Positions 29,649-39,135 of a stretch of 64,000 bases of DNA are shown here, piece after piece. The translations under genes were made by a program, and so were the position numbers. Source of the stretch: Qingshengfaniella alkalisoli (GTDB lineage: Bacteria; Pseudomonadota; Alphaproteobacteria; Rhodobacterales; Rhodobacteraceae); the NCBI RefSeq assembly GCF_007855645.1, contig NZ_CP042261.1:228501-292500 (forward strand), written 5' to 3'. Numbering within the stretch: the stretch's first letter is position 1; the number at the start of each line of letters is the position of its first letter. The notes below the pieces were generated by a model, which was not told the origin of the DNA, searched no databases, and was given only the letters and a program-made list of their open reading frames with translations.

Positions 29649-30353
29649 TCAGGCGAAGGCGGCTTCGAGCGCGATCTCGACCATGTCGCCAAAGCTGGAC
29701 TGACGGTCTGACGAAGGCAGTTGTTCGCCGGTGATCAGGTGATCGGAGATGGTCAGGACGGCCAGCGCCCGGCACCCGAAGCGGGCGGCAACGGTGTAAA
29801 GTTCAGCCGCTTCCATTTCGACGCCCAGAATACCGTGGCGGGTCATCTGTTCGTTCAGGTCCGGGCGTTCATCATAGAAGACGTCAGACGAATAGATGCC
29901 CCCCACATGGGTTGCAATGTCGCGGCCCTCGGACGCCTCGGCGGCGGCCTTGAGTAGCGACCAGTCGGCGCAGGGCGCGAAGTTTAATTCCTTGAAGAAA
30001 CCCATGGATGGCGTGGACATGGTCGTCGCAGTCATCGCGAGGATCACGTCACGCAGTGCGATCTTTTCCTGCATTGCGCCGGCTGACCCGATCCGGATGA
30101 GCGTCTTGGCCCCGTAATCGCGGATCAACTCGTTTGCGTAGATCGACAGCGATGGCATACCCATTCCCGATCCGTGGATCGTGACGCGATTACCTTTCCA
30201 GGTGCCCGTGAAGCCCAGCATCCCGCGGACTTCGTTCACGCAAACCGGATCGTCGAGGAAGGTTTCCGCCGCCCATTTGGCCCGCAGCGGGTCGCCGGGC
30301 ATCAAAACGGTTTCTGCAATCTGTCCGGGTGCTGCGCCGATATGGACGGTCAT
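29649..30353 (-). CDS. deoD: Purine-nucleoside phosphorylase
   Basis: A 234-residue hexameric-type (DeoD/PNP-UDP family) enzyme that splits purine (deoxy)nucleosides to base and ribose 1-phosphate. [21 protein letters not shown] is the phosphate-binding start, and [17 protein letters not shown] is the ribose/base-binding block. ATG 30351-30353 is preferred over one four codons upstream because GGAGAC lies 6 bases before it. It converges on the helicase gene with a 6-base gap. Purine nucleoside uptake could be supplied by a BMP importer in this window, but they are not adjacent. Confidence 0.95.
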   Translation of the reverse strand: MTVHIGAAPGQIAETVLMPGDPLRAKWAAETFLDDPVCVNEVRGMLGFTGTWKGNRVTIHGSGMGMPSLSIYANELIRDYGAKTLIRIGSAGAMQEKIALRDVILAMTATTMSTPSMGFFKELNFAPCADWSLLKAAAEASEGRDIATHVGGIYSSDVFYDERPDLNEQMTRHGILGVEMEAAELYTVAARFGCRALAVLTISDHLITGEQLPSSDRQSSFGDMVEIALEAAFA

Positions 30354-30440
30354 GGCTGTCTCCATCTGTAATGTGTGAGGATCATTCGCACCTCAGACCG
30401 TATGAGCAAGTGAAAATCAACCATTTGCTAAACGCCGCCT

Positions 30441-30454
30441 CCCCATAAATGGGG
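30441..30454. promoter_or_regulatory. CCCCATAAATGGGG palindrome between deoD and the quorum-sensing genes
   Basis: A perfect inverted repeat, CCCCAT, AA, ATGGGG, in the 185-base region between the divergent deoD and 70-aa-protein genes. It lies about 85 bases before both start codons and could be an operator for either. It does not resemble the classical lux box. Confidence 0.3.
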
Positions 30455-30538
30455 GGGTGAATCTCGCGGGTATTATGAGAAACGCGGCTCGTGCTATGGT
30501 TGTATTAATGAACCGTTAACCACTCAGAGGAACAGTAG

Positions 30539-30751
30539 ATGCAACAGGGCTGGGTGATAGATGTACTTGCGGATCTCAAAAGTTTCGCGCGTCAGAACGG
30601 GCTGCCCGTGCTGGCGGAGCAGTTGGATGATACGATCCTCGTCGCGGCGGCGGAGCTTGCCAAAACCTCTGGTTTGGCGGAGCTAGAGCGTGAGCATGGC
30701 GGGCAGGATCGAACGATTCGTAACACTATTGCAGCAGGTGACAACGCCTGA
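30539..30751 (+). CDS. 70-residue protein upstream of and overlapping luxR
   Basis: A helical, soluble 70-residue protein (VIDVLADLKSFARQNGLPVLAEQLDDTILVAAAELA). ATG 30539-30541 is preceded by AGAGGAACAGT. It overlaps the luxR gene by about 60 bases in another frame, so the two are translationally linked. Similar short proteins occur just before luxR genes in other Rhodobacteraceae, in my recollection, without a known function; a role in quorum-sensing control is inference only. Confidence 0.65.
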   Translation: MQQGWVIDVLADLKSFARQNGLPVLAEQLDDTILVAAAELAKTSGLAELEREHGGQDRTIRNTIAAGDNA

Positions 30752-31409
30752 GGGTCTGCAGCCCGTCATCCATGAGCTACGCGAACAGCTTCAGGCGGAC
30801 CATGTTGTCTTTCATTCGATCGGAAAGGGTGGTCGGCAATTTGCGGCACTGACGTACGAGACCGATTGGGTCGATCGATATTTAGAGATGGGGTATGCTC
30901 GGATTGACCCGGTCGTCCAGGGATGCTTCCAACGTTTTCAGCCGGTGGACTGGAAGGCGCTGGATTGGAGCACGAAAGCGTCACGTTCTTTTCTGCATGA
31001 GGCGCTGGAGGCGGGCATTGGCAATCAGGGCCTGTCGTTGCCGGTTCGGGGTCCGGGCGGACAGTTCGCACTATTTACCGTGAACAGCCGCACGACCGAC
31101 GATAGTTGGCAGCGGTACTGCGACACGCATCTCAATGATCTGATCCTTGCTGCCCACTTGCTGAACCAGCGCGTGCTGGAACTTTCTTCGCCAGAGGCCA
31201 TGCCCAGAATGCACCACCTTTCGCCACGGGAGGTGGACACGCTAAGCCTGCTTGCGATCGGGCGGTCCCGTGCGCAAGCGGCGGATGCGCTATCGATATC
31301 AGAACACACCTTGCGGGCCTATATCGAGGCAGCCCGGTTCAAGCTTGGGGCGCAAAACACCACGCATGCCGTGGCGAAGGCGATGTCGATGGGACTACTC
31401 GTTCTGTAG
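30690..31409 (+). CDS. luxR: LuxR family quorum-sensing transcriptional regulator
   Basis: A 239-residue regulator. The autoinducer-binding domain (about residues 1-165) has the conserved Trp, Tyr and Asp-Pro in YETDWVDRYLEMGYARIDPV and the WKALDW block. The DNA-binding domain (about 172-235) has LSPREVDTLSLLAIGRSRAQ and the recognition helix SEHTLRAYIEAARFKLG. GTG 30690-30692 with GGAG 7 bases upstream is used; ATG 30696-30698 is the alternative. luxI follows after 92 bases. It is expected to bind an acyl-homoserine lactone. Confidence 0.95.
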   Translation: MSMAGRIERFVTLLQQVTTPEGLQPVIHELREQLQADHVVFHSIGKGGRQFAALTYETDWVDRYLEMGYARIDPVVQGCFQRFQPVDWKALDWSTKASRSFLHEALEAGIGNQGLSLPVRGPGGQFALFTVNSRTTDDSWQRYCDTHLNDLILAAHLLNQRVLELSSPEAMPRMHHLSPREVDTLSLLAIGRSRAQAADALSISEHTLRAYIEAARFKLGAQNTTHAVAKAMSMGLLVL

Positions 31410-31421
31410 CGCAAACGCTTA

Positions 31422-31482
31422 AACAGCGCACGCCGTCATTAGCATTGATTAAACTTCATTTTGCCATGTTGTTCGCGCTGTT
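31422..31482. repeat. Inverted repeat AACAGCGC/GCGCTGTT between luxR and luxI
   Basis: AACAGCGC (31422-31429) and its reverse complement GCGCTGTT (31475-31482) flank 45 bases of AT-rich sequence immediately upstream of luxI. It could be a looped operator pair or an mRNA stem that covers the luxI start. An 8-base match at this distance can occur by chance. Confidence 0.25.
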
Positions 31483-31501
31483 CATGTAAACGGGGCGTCA
31501 G

Positions 31502-32137
31502 ATGATCCGATATATCCCAGCCGATCGGTTGAACGAGTTTACCAAACTGCGCGACACGATGTTTCGTGACCGAGCGGATCAGTTCAAGACGCGACTGGGC
31601 TGGGATGTATCGATCAGTGATCAGGGTGAGGAGCGCGATGAGTATGATGCGCTTAACCCGCTATATGTAATTTGGCAGAACCGCGACGGCACCCATGGCG
31701 GATCGATGCGCTTCTTGCCCAGCACTGGTCCGATCATGGTGAATGACCATTTCGCGAAATTATTGATGGGGCGGCCAATACGAAATCCGAAAATCTGGGA
31801 ATGCACCCGCTACTGCCTCGCGCGAGGGGTGGAGCCGCGCGTGTCCGCGGCCTTGATGCTGGGCGGAGCCGAGATCGGCATGGCGTTCGACCTGACTTTT
31901 GCCGTTGGTGTATTCGATGCTCGGATGATGCGTATCTATCAGCGGTTGAGTTGGCCTCCGATGGTCATGGCCACCTCTGGCGAAGGACGCGATGCCATCA
32001 GCGTGGGTTTCTGGTCGTTCTCCGATGACGTGATCAATCGGCTGAGCCTGAAGTCGGGCATCGCGCGTGCCGTGTCACGTTACTGGGCGCAGCAGGATCT
32101 GTCGCATTTCTCGCGTCACATCCGCAAGAGCGCATAA
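31502..32137 (+). CDS. luxI: Acyl-homoserine-lactone synthase
   Basis: A 211-residue LuxI family enzyme that makes the signal from S-adenosylmethionine and an acyl carrier. The invariant residues can be read in order: Arg in KLRDTMFRDRADQFKTRLGWD (with Phe and Trp), the Asp pair in RDEYDALNP, the Arg in GSMRFLP, and Glu/Arg in WECTRYC. Acyl chain length cannot be told. ATG 31502-31504 is preceded only by GGGGCG. It sits directly after luxR in the same direction. Confidence 0.95.
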   Translation: MIRYIPADRLNEFTKLRDTMFRDRADQFKTRLGWDVSISDQGEERDEYDALNPLYVIWQNRDGTHGGSMRFLPSTGPIMVNDHFAKLLMGRPIRNPKIWECTRYCLARGVEPRVSAALMLGGAEIGMAFDLTFAVGVFDARMMRIYQRLSWPPMVMATSGEGRDAISVGFWSFSDDVINRLSLKSGIARAVSRYWAQQDLSHFSRHIRKSA

Positions 32138-32177
32138 GCCGCTGGCGATAGGCAGGCACGATGGATAATGTGCCAGT

Positions 32178-33707
32178 ATGAATGATGTTTCTGTCCACAC
32201 GCTATCCGAAGACCAGCAGCGAACACTGGAAAGCATCGGTGAAATTTTGCGCGGAACGGGCGTTGATATATCCGCCGCCAAGATCGTGCCGCCGCAGAAC
32301 AAGGGGGGCGGTGTTGCGGCCGTGCTGGGCAAGGCGGGGTCGGGGAAAACTCTTCTGCTCGCGCGGCTTTATCAAGGCTTGAAAGCTGCGGGGTTGGACA
32401 TCGTCGGTGGCGACTATGAAGCACGCCGCCGCCGGGAACAGCGCACGCTGGCGATTCTTGCTCCGACGAACAAGGCGGCAAGTGTTCTGCGGATGCGCGG
32501 CGTTCCGGCGACGACGATACACCGCATTCTTTATACCCCGGTCTATGACCCAGAATATGAGAAGATTGCCGAATGGCTGATGGGCAATGGCGATCGTCCC
32601 GAAATCGAAGAACTGACCGAAGTTGCCATGGATCGGGCCGCGGCGTTCTACAAGCAACACAGTTCTATCCCCGGAGCGTTGGCGGCGGCCGGCTTGCGGG
32701 GATCTGATTTCATCACCGGTTGGAAACGACGTGAAGAGCCGCTCGATATAGGGTTCGTCGATGAAAGTTCCATGCTGGACAAGCGACAGTTTGACGATCT
32801 GAGGGAAATTTTTTCGACGCTCGTTTTGTTTGGTGATCCCGCCCAGTTGGCGCCAGTTGGCCAGTCGGGTGAGATGGTTTTCGATGAGCTTCCGGACGGT
32901 AAAAAGTTTGTGTTGCATCGAATCCATCGGCAGGATCAGAGCAATCCGATCCTCGATCTGGCCCATGCCCTGTCAAAAGATGATCTCGGCTTTCAAGACT
33001 TCGAACGGCTGGTCGAGGATGCCTCGCGAAAGGATGACCGCGTTGTCCTGTCTGGCCGCGTTGAGGCTGCCCTTATGGCGCGATCACCTGTTCTGGTTTG
33101 GCGAAATGCGACGCGGATCAGGCTGATTCACGCGTTTCGAGCGGCATATGATGCGCCCGACGATCACCTGCTGCCGGGCGAGCCGTTGATCTGTGATGGT
33201 CTGGAGCTGCCCCTGAAACATCGGAAGAAACGCCTTGATCTGGAGGCGCGTGGGCTGATCAAAGGCGCACAGGTCGTTTATTTGGGGCCCGGACGGCGGC
33301 GCGGCTTTTCCAGACTGCATGTGGTTGGCGCACCCGAACCGCAGCTATCTGCGGCGTCTATCGTCAAGATTGAAATGCCGGGGGAAGAAGAGCCCTTTAT
33401 CCCCTATGCCGCGCATATGGGCGCAACCTTTCTGCATGGAGCAGCGGCGACTATCCACAAGGCGCAGGGGTCACAGTGGCGTGATGTCCAGGTCTTTGCA
33501 CCGGATCTGTATGCCGCCGCGCAATCGGGGCGGGTCGAGGCTGGCATCCCGCTTTGGAAGCGCCTGGCCTATGTGGCGATTACGCGCGCGGAGGAGCGGT
33601 TGCATTGGGTGACGCGGTACCGGCTCGGGAAGCCGACGACGTCGCTGGGTGTGGATGATTTGGCGCGACCAGCCACGCTAGCGCTGGAACAGGCGGAAGA
33701 TTGTTGA
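32178..33707 (+). CDS. AAA family ATP-dependent DNA helicase (RecD/UvrD-like)
   Basis: A 509-residue superfamily 1 helicase. Walker A is GKAGSGKTLL at about residues 51-60; motif Ia PTNKAASVLR; Walker B FVDESSM; motif III GDPAQLAPVGQ; motif IV-like HRIHRQDQSN; and motifs V/VI in HGAAATIHKAQGSQW and YVAITRAEERL. No nuclease domain is seen, so it is a RecD2/Dda-like helicase, probably in DNA repair or recombination. It starts 40 bases after luxI, so it may share the transcript. Its 3' end overlaps the convergent TIGR02186 gene by 30 bases. Confidence 0.88.
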   Translation: MNDVSVHTLSEDQQRTLESIGEILRGTGVDISAAKIVPPQNKGGGVAAVLGKAGSGKTLLLARLYQGLKAAGLDIVGGDYEARRRREQRTLAILAPTNKAASVLRMRGVPATTIHRILYTPVYDPEYEKIAEWLMGNGDRPEIEELTEVAMDRAAAFYKQHSSIPGALAAAGLRGSDFITGWKRREEPLDIGFVDESSMLDKRQFDDLREIFSTLVLFGDPAQLAPVGQSGEMVFDELPDGKKFVLHRIHRQDQSNPILDLAHALSKDDLGFQDFERLVEDASRKDDRVVLSGRVEAALMARSPVLVWRNATRIRLIHAFRAAYDAPDDHLLPGEPLICDGLELPLKHRKKRLDLEARGLIKGAQVVYLGPGRRRGFSRLHVVGAPEPQLSAASIVKIEMPGEEEPFIPYAAHMGATFLHGAAATIHKAQGSQWRDVQVFAPDLYAAAQSGRVEAGIPLWKRLAYVAITRAEERLHWVTRYRLGKPTTSLGVDDLARPATLALEQAEDC

Positions 33708-34433
33708 GGCGCCCCAGCCCGCAACAATGGCGATGATCAGCGATAGCACACCGTAATGCCACGGCTTCTCATGGGCGAGCGTAAACAGCCAGCGCTCCAG
33801 CCCGACCTTTCTGACATCTATAACAGTAGCGTAGGAGTCCACGATTTCACCTCCGCGAGACAGGAAAATTCGCGTAGGATAGCCACCCTCTAGCAGATTG
33901 GCCGGAAGCTGGATCTTGGTGCTGAACAGTGTGGCCTCCTCCAGATTAACTCCGCCTCCCATTTCGCGGAACTGGTCCTGTTCCTTACGGATGCGGATGA
34001 AAGCGTCAACGAACAGCGGCGCGTCGGGCGCATCGTCACTGATGCCCGTCGTGCGAACTGCGCGGTTGATGGTGATGCCGTAGCGGAGATTCTCGGTGTA
34101 GCTCAACACGTCCTCAAGCGGGGCGGTGCTGGCGACGGCATAAAAGCTCGGTGCCCGGCTAATGTGGACGCTATCGGTGTTAACCCAGATACCAAATCGC
34201 CGCGACTTGCGTCGTACATCAACCGGTGCTTCCGGCCCTGCGACGGTGACGATGACCTCTAGCGGCGGATCGGCGGCGGCGGGTTGATCGCGTTTGACCG
34301 CCCCAAAGATTAGGATCTCGGAGCCCTCGAACCGCGTCGTGATTGCAACTTCCTGCTGCGACAGTCCCAGTACGACCCGTTCGGCCCTCGCCGCGCTGAA
34401 TAGCACGATGAGAAGCAGCGCAAGCCGGATCAT
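33678..34433 (-). CDS. TIGR02186 family membrane-anchored protein
   Basis: A 251-residue protein with a signal peptide (about residues 1-17), a periplasmic beta-rich domain starting ERVVLGLSQQEVAITTRFEGSE, and one C-terminal helix (about 225-245, WHYGVLSLIIAIVAGWGAS). This matches TIGR02186, an alphaproteobacterial family of unknown function usually next to a TauE/SafE exporter. The start overlaps the TauE-like stop by 4 bases, so the two are translated together and probably form a transport unit for a sulfur compound (inference). Confidence 0.88.
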   Translation of the reverse strand: MIRLALLLIVLFSAARAERVVLGLSQQEVAITTRFEGSEILIFGAVKRDQPAAADPPLEVIVTVAGPEAPVDVRRKSRRFGIWVNTDSVHISRAPSFYAVASTAPLEDVLSYTENLRYGITINRAVRTTGISDDAPDAPLFVDAFIRIRKEQDQFREMGGGVNLEEATLFSTKIQLPANLLEGGYPTRIFLSRGGEIVDSYATVIDVRKVGLERWLFTLAHEKPWHYGVLSLIIAIVAGWGASTIFRLFQR

Positions 34434-35356
34434 CCCAGTGCCGCCTTGTTGATCGTGATGTTGTAAAGTTCATCTGGTCGAATGAACAAATCCAGCGCCA
34501 ATTTCAGGCACATCCCAAGCACCAGTAACGCCAGCGCCACACGCAGTTGTTCGGCCTTAAGTTTGACACCAATCTGCGTGCCGATTTGGGCGCCGATTAC
34601 GCCGCCGACAAGCAGCAAGACCGCCAAGACGATATCTACGGAATAGTTTGTGGCCGCATGCATAAGCGTTGTGAAGCCTGTCACGAAGATGATCTGGAAC
34701 AGTGACGTTCCGACGACAACTTTCGTTGGCATGCCAAGCAGGTAAATCATGGCCGGAACCATGATGAATCCGCCACCGACGCCCATAATCGCGGACAGAA
34801 CACCAACTGCTGCGCCGATGACAAGCGGGGGGATCAGTGAGATATACAGCCCCGAGCTACGAAACTTCACCTTCATCGGCAATGCGTGCACCCAAGTGTG
34901 CCGCTTGCGTTTGGGGCGGGACAGGTTTGGGTTACGGGAGCGTCTGATTGCGTTGAGACTCTCGATCAGCATCAGCGTGCCGATGATCCCCAGGAAGGCC
35001 ACGTAGAACAGGGTGACGAGCAGATCGACCTGACCGATCTTCTTCAGCGCCGAGAAAAGCTGCACGCCGAGCGCGGCGCCGATTAGCCCGCCCGCCAGCA
35101 GGATCAGTCCCATGCGGAAATCGACGGTCTTTCGCTTCAGATGGGCCATCAAGCCGGAAACAGATGACGCGACGATCTGGTTGGCACCAGTTGCCACGGC
35201 AACGGCTGGCGGGACACCTATGAAAAACAGAAGCGGGGTAATGAGAAATCCGCCGCCCACTCCGAACATGCCCGAAAGGATACCGACAACCCAGCCGATG
35301 CCGAGCAGAAGCAGACCGTTTACGGACACTTCGGCGATGGGCAGATAAACTTGCAT
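34430..35356 (-). CDS. TauE/SafE family sulfite/organosulfur exporter
   Basis: A 308-residue membrane protein with about eight helices in two repeats. Each repeat has the signature GVGGGFLITPLL or GVGGGFIMVPAMIYLLGMP, and the loop between them (about residues 140-165) is Arg/Lys-rich. TauE/SafE proteins export sulfite, sulfoacetate or related anions. The substrate here is unknown. ATG 35354-35356 begins MQVYLPIAEVSVNG. It is the first gene of a two-gene operon with the TIGR02186 protein. Confidence 0.92.
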   Translation of the reverse strand: MQVYLPIAEVSVNGLLLLGIGWVVGILSGMFGVGGGFLITPLLFFIGVPPAVAVATGANQIVASSVSGLMAHLKRKTVDFRMGLILLAGGLIGAALGVQLFSALKKIGQVDLLVTLFYVAFLGIIGTLMLIESLNAIRRSRNPNLSRPKRKRHTWVHALPMKVKFRSSGLYISLIPPLVIGAAVGVLSAIMGVGGGFIMVPAMIYLLGMPTKVVVGTSLFQIIFVTGFTTLMHAATNYSVDIVLAVLLLVGGVIGAQIGTQIGVKLKAEQLRVALALLVLGMCLKLALDLFIRPDELYNITINKAALG

Positions 35357-35503
35357 GGATCGGCAGCTGCCAGTTGAGGTGAAACTACCGCCAGATGGGC
35401 GGCCTTTTACGATACTGCGCTGAAATCCTGATCAGCTACAAGGGGCCGTGTGTTTCAAGTAACGCCGAACGACCGCATTGTTGCGACCGCTCGACAGTTT
35501 TTT

Positions 35504-36469
35504 CTAACGCTCTTTCACGTAAGCAGCACCGCCGGCGCGCGGCGGCGTTGCCTTCCCGACGAAACCGGCAAGAATGACGACCGTCAGGATGTAGGGCAAA
35601 GCTTGCATGAACTGCACCGGAATCGCGATGCCGAGTAGTTCGGCGTTCTGGAACCGGTTGCCAAGCGCGTCCAGCAGACCGAACAGAAGGCATGCCGACA
35701 ATGCGTACCACGGGCGCCATTTGGCGAAGATCAACGCGGCGAGGGCGATGAAGCCACGTCCCGCGCTCATATCCTTCACGAAGCCTGCGGACAGGCCGGT
35801 GGCAAGATATGCTCCGGCCAGCCCGCAGAGGATGCCGCAAATCAGAACGGCGCCGTAGCGCAGCTTTATGACGGACACGCCCGCCGTATCTACCGCTCCC
35901 GGGTTTTCACCCACTGCACGCAGGCGTAGGCCGAACCGGGTGCGAAACAGCACCCACCATGTCAGCGGAACGGCAAGCAGGCCAACATATACAAGGATCG
36001 TATGACCGGACAGTACGTCATGGTAAAGTGGGCCGATCAGGGGCAGGGGCTCCAGCGTGTCGGCGAAGGGGAGCGTGATCGATTGAAAGCGTGCATTGCC
36101 TGCCAGAGGCGGCGTGCGTCCGCCCAGTGAAAACCAGTTCTGCCCGATCAGCACGGTCAGTCCGGCCGCAAGAAAGTTGATTGCGACGCCTGAAATCAGT
36201 TGGTTCCCGCGAAAGGTGATCGAAGCAAGCCCATGCACGACAGACAGAAACAGGGACGCCCCGCAGCCAGCCAAAAGCCCAAGCCATACCGATCCGGTGA
36301 CAGCCGCACAAGCCGCAGAGAAAAAAGCAGCTGCGAGCATCTTGCCCTCAAGCCCGATGTCAAGCACGCCAGCGCGTTCCGAAAATAGCCCGGCGAGACA
36401 GGCCAGCAGCAACGGTGTGGCCAATCGAAGGGTTGAGTCGAGCAACAGAATGATTGTTGAGAAATCCAT
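35504..36469 (-). CDS. BMP-type ABC importer 1, permease subunit 2
   Basis: A 321-residue permease with about nine hydrophobic segments. FSERAGVLDIGLEGKML and the DTAGVSVIKLRYGAVL block, with a conserved EAA-like loop, match the YufQ/NupQ permeases of nucleoside-type BMP importers. ATG 36467-36469 overlaps the previous stop (TGATG); a GTG one codon earlier is the alternative. It is the last gene of the first importer; no clear terminator follows in the 147 bases before the TauE gene. Confidence 0.9.
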   Translation of the reverse strand: MDFSTIILLLDSTLRLATPLLLACLAGLFSERAGVLDIGLEGKMLAAAFFSAACAAVTGSVWLGLLAGCGASLFLSVVHGLASITFRGNQLISGVAINFLAAGLTVLIGQNWFSLGGRTPPLAGNARFQSITLPFADTLEPLPLIGPLYHDVLSGHTILVYVGLLAVPLTWWVLFRTRFGLRLRAVGENPGAVDTAGVSVIKLRYGAVLICGILCGLAGAYLATGLSAGFVKDMSAGRGFIALAALIFAKWRPWYALSACLLFGLLDALGNRFQNAELLGIAIPVQFMQALPYILTVVILAGFVGKATPPRAGGAAYVKER

Positions 36470-37563
36470 CACGCGTCCTTCCCGGGACCAATGCGAAGGA
36501 ACATCCTTTCGACTGGCAAACGAACCATATTGTCGAGCGCACCGGTGAACAGGATGACGAGCGACTGGATGACAACAACCATTTCCTTGGTGATTGCGGG
36601 GATTTCGAACTCCAGTTCAGCGCCGCCTTGGTAAAGCATGCCGAACAGCAATGCCGCAAGAAACACGCCAAGGGGATGTGACCGTCCCATCAGTGCAACT
36701 GCGATGCCGACAAAGCCCGCGCCCTGCACGCTGTCGATGACCAACCTTTCTGCTTCGCCCTGAACAGCATTGACGGCCATCAGCCCGGCCAAGCCGCCGG
36801 AGATCAGCATCGACACCATGATAATTTTGTAGGGTGAGATCCCGGCATAGACTGCGGCGGGTTGTGACCAGCCATAGGCGCGGATTTCGTATCCCAGCCG
36901 TGTCCGCCAGATCAGGTAGTAAACTCCGATGCAGCACAGGATCGCGACGAAGAACGCTACGTTCAGCGGTGCAGAACGGGTAAAGCCCAGCCAACCGGCA
37001 AACTCAAAAGCCGATGGCAAACGTGCGCCTTCCGGGAAGCGTGGCGTTTCCGGAGCCATGCTGCCGGGCACTTTTAAAACGTTTACAAGCAGGTAAACCA
37101 GAAGTGCCGACGCGATGAAGTTGAACATGATTGTCGTGATGACGATGTGGCTGCCGCGCTTGGCTTGAAGATAAGCAGGGATCGCGGCCCATGCCGCGCC
37201 AAACAATGCGCCTCCGATGATCGCTGCGGGCAGTGCCAGCGACCAGTGCGGCCAAGGCAGCATCATGCACACCAGTGCTACGCCAAGACCGCCGAGCGTG
37301 GCTTGGCCCTCGCCGCCAATGTTGAACAGTCGAGCATGGAATGCAACGGCGACCGCGAGGCCCGTGAAGATGAAATTCGTCGCATAGTAGAGCGTATAGC
37401 CCCAGCCATAAGCTGATCCGACCGCACCGTTGATCATGATCCGCATGGCTTGGAACGGGTTCTCACCGATTAAGGCGATGACCAGACCGGACACGAGCAA
37501 GGCGAGCAAAAGGTTGATAGCTGGAATCAGAAGAATGTCGGCCCATTTGGGTAGTCTGTCCAT
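36469..37563 (-). CDS. BMP-type ABC importer 1, permease subunit 1
   Basis: A 364-residue permease of the YufP/NupP type with about ten hydrophobic segments. FNIGGEGQATLGGLG is the family's conserved cytoplasmic-loop motif, and LGYEIRAYGWSQPAAVYAGISPYKI is the ATPase-contact region. It lies 1 base downstream of the ATPase gene and overlaps the next permease by one base. With the ATPase and binding protein it forms a complete importer. Confidence 0.9.
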   Translation of the reverse strand: MDRLPKWADILLIPAINLLLALLVSGLVIALIGENPFQAMRIMINGAVGSAYGWGYTLYYATNFIFTGLAVAVAFHARLFNIGGEGQATLGGLGVALVCMMLPWPHWSLALPAAIIGGALFGAAWAAIPAYLQAKRGSHIVITTIMFNFIASALLVYLLVNVLKVPGSMAPETPRFPEGARLPSAFEFAGWLGFTRSAPLNVAFFVAILCCIGVYYLIWRTRLGYEIRAYGWSQPAAVYAGISPYKIIMVSMLISGGLAGLMAVNAVQGEAERLVIDSVQGAGFVGIAVALMGRSHPLGVFLAALLFGMLYQGGAELEFEIPAITKEMVVVIQSLVILFTGALDNMVRLPVERMFLRIGPGKDA

Positions 37564-37564
37564 G

Positions 37565-39130
37565 TCAGGCGGCCCTTCCGTCCATACCGGCCATCAGCAT
37601 GCCCAGCTCCGTTTCGTTCGTTTCAGACGGCAGGCGTTCACCCATGACTTGCCCGTCGAACATCACGGCGATCCGGTCGGACAGGGACATGATCTCGTCG
37701 AGCTCCACGCTGACCAGAAGAATGGCCTTGCCCGCGTCGCGCAGTTCCACGATCCGTTGATGGATGAACTCGATCGCGCCGATGTCGACCCCTCGTGTCG
37801 GCTGGCCGACCAACAACAGGTCGGGAAGCCGCTCCATTTCACGCGCGAGCACCAGTTTCTGCTGGTTGCCGCCAGAGAAGTTCTTCGCTTCCAGTTCCGG
37901 GTTTGGCGGGCGCACATCGAAGCGTTCGATCTTGCCTTCGGCGTCTTTGCGCAGCGCGTCATTGTCCATTAGCGGACCGCGATTGTATTCGCTGCGTTCC
38001 TGATAGCCAAAACCGATGTTTTCCCACGCTTTGAAATCAAGAATTAGCCCAAGACGATGACGGTCCTCGGGCACATGTCCTATGCCTGCCTCCCGGCGGC
38101 TGAGCCCGTCTGCGCCTTTGCCCGAAAGGGGCAGGGGTTTGCCGTGCAGGGAAACTTCGCCCTGCGCTTCCGATATGCCGCCGAGTACCTCTAGCAGCGC
38201 CGACTGACCATTGCCTGCGACACCAGCGATGCCGAGGATCTCACCCGCGCGCACCTCCAGGTCAACACCTTTCAGGCGTTGCACACCCTGTGAGTCCGTC
38301 AGGTGCAGGTTCTTTACCGACAACACGACCTTGCCAGGCTTCGCCGGACCCTTCTCTACGCGCAGCAGGACCTTGCGACCGACCATCAATTCGGCGAGTT
38401 CCTCGGGGGATGTGTCTTTCGTCTTTACCGTTGCGGTCATCTTGCCATGATGCATCACGCTGACGGTATCGGTGACGTCCATGATCTCGCCCAGCTTGTG
38501 GGTGATCAGGACAATGGTTTTGCCTTCTTCTCGCAGGTTGCGCAGGATGCGGAACAGGTGGTCGGCCTCTGCCGGCGTCAGAACGCCGGTGGGCTCGTCC
38601 AAAATGAGAATATCTGCTTGACGGTATAGGGCCTTGAGAATTTCCACGCGTTGCTGGTGTCCGACGCTGAGGTTTTCGATCAGCTCTTCCGGATCGACAT
38701 TCAGTTCGTATTCCTTGGCCAGATCGGTCAGCAGTTTGCGCGCTTTTGCCAGCGACGGGCGCAGCATGGCACCTTCCTCGGCACCGAGAACTACATTTTC
38801 GAGAACCGTGAAGTTCTCGACCAGCTTGAAGTGTTGGAACACCATGCCGATGCCCGCGCGGATCGCGGCTTGGCTGTCGGGGATTTCGGTCTTGCTCCCG
38901 CCGACCAGAATCTCGCCCTTATCGGCCTTGTAGAACCCGTAGAGGATCGACATCAGGGTGGATTTACCCGCACCGTTTTCGCCGATGATCCCGTGAATGG
39001 TCCCGCGCTGCACTTTCATAGAAATATCGCTATTGGCCTGCACGGGGCCAAAGGCTTTCGAGATGCCTCTGAGTTCAATGGCGGGAGCGGCCGGATCTAG
39101 CCGCTCCTCCCTTTCGTTTATGATCGACAT
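37565..39130 (-). CDS. BMP-type ABC importer 1, ATPase with two nucleotide-binding domains
   Basis: A 521-residue fused ATPase. Domain 1 has Walker [10 protein letters not shown] at about residues 53-61, signature [11 protein letters not shown] and Walker B ILILDEPT. Domain 2 has a degenerate Walker A ([10 protein letters not shown]) and signature [13 protein letters not shown], as is usual for sugar/nucleoside CUT2- and BMP-type ATPases. It begins 5 bases after the binding-protein gene. The degenerate second site is family-typical, not a defect. Confidence 0.93.
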   Translation of the reverse strand: MSIINEREERLDPAAPAIELRGISKAFGPVQANSDISMKVQRGTIHGIIGENGAGKSTLMSILYGFYKADKGEILVGGSKTEIPDSQAAIRAGIGMVFQHFKLVENFTVLENVVLGAEEGAMLRPSLAKARKLLTDLAKEYELNVDPEELIENLSVGHQQRVEILKALYRQADILILDEPTGVLTPAEADHLFRILRNLREEGKTIVLITHKLGEIMDVTDTVSVMHHGKMTATVKTKDTSPEELAELMVGRKVLLRVEKGPAKPGKVVLSVKNLHLTDSQGVQRLKGVDLEVRAGEILGIAGVAGNGQSALLEVLGGISEAQGEVSLHGKPLPLSGKGADGLSRREAGIGHVPEDRHRLGLILDFKAWENIGFGYQERSEYNRGPLMDNDALRKDAEGKIERFDVRPPNPELEAKNFSGGNQQKLVLAREMERLPDLLLVGQPTRGVDIGAIEFIHQRIVELRDAGKAILLVSVELDEIMSLSDRIAVMFDGQVMGERLPSETNETELGMLMAGMDGRAA

Positions 39131-39135
39131 CTGTC

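Noticed and set aside
31410-31501. Classical lux box upstream of luxI
   Set aside because: No CTG-N10-CAG-type palindrome could be found; only the distant AACAGCGC/GCGCTGTT repeat is present.
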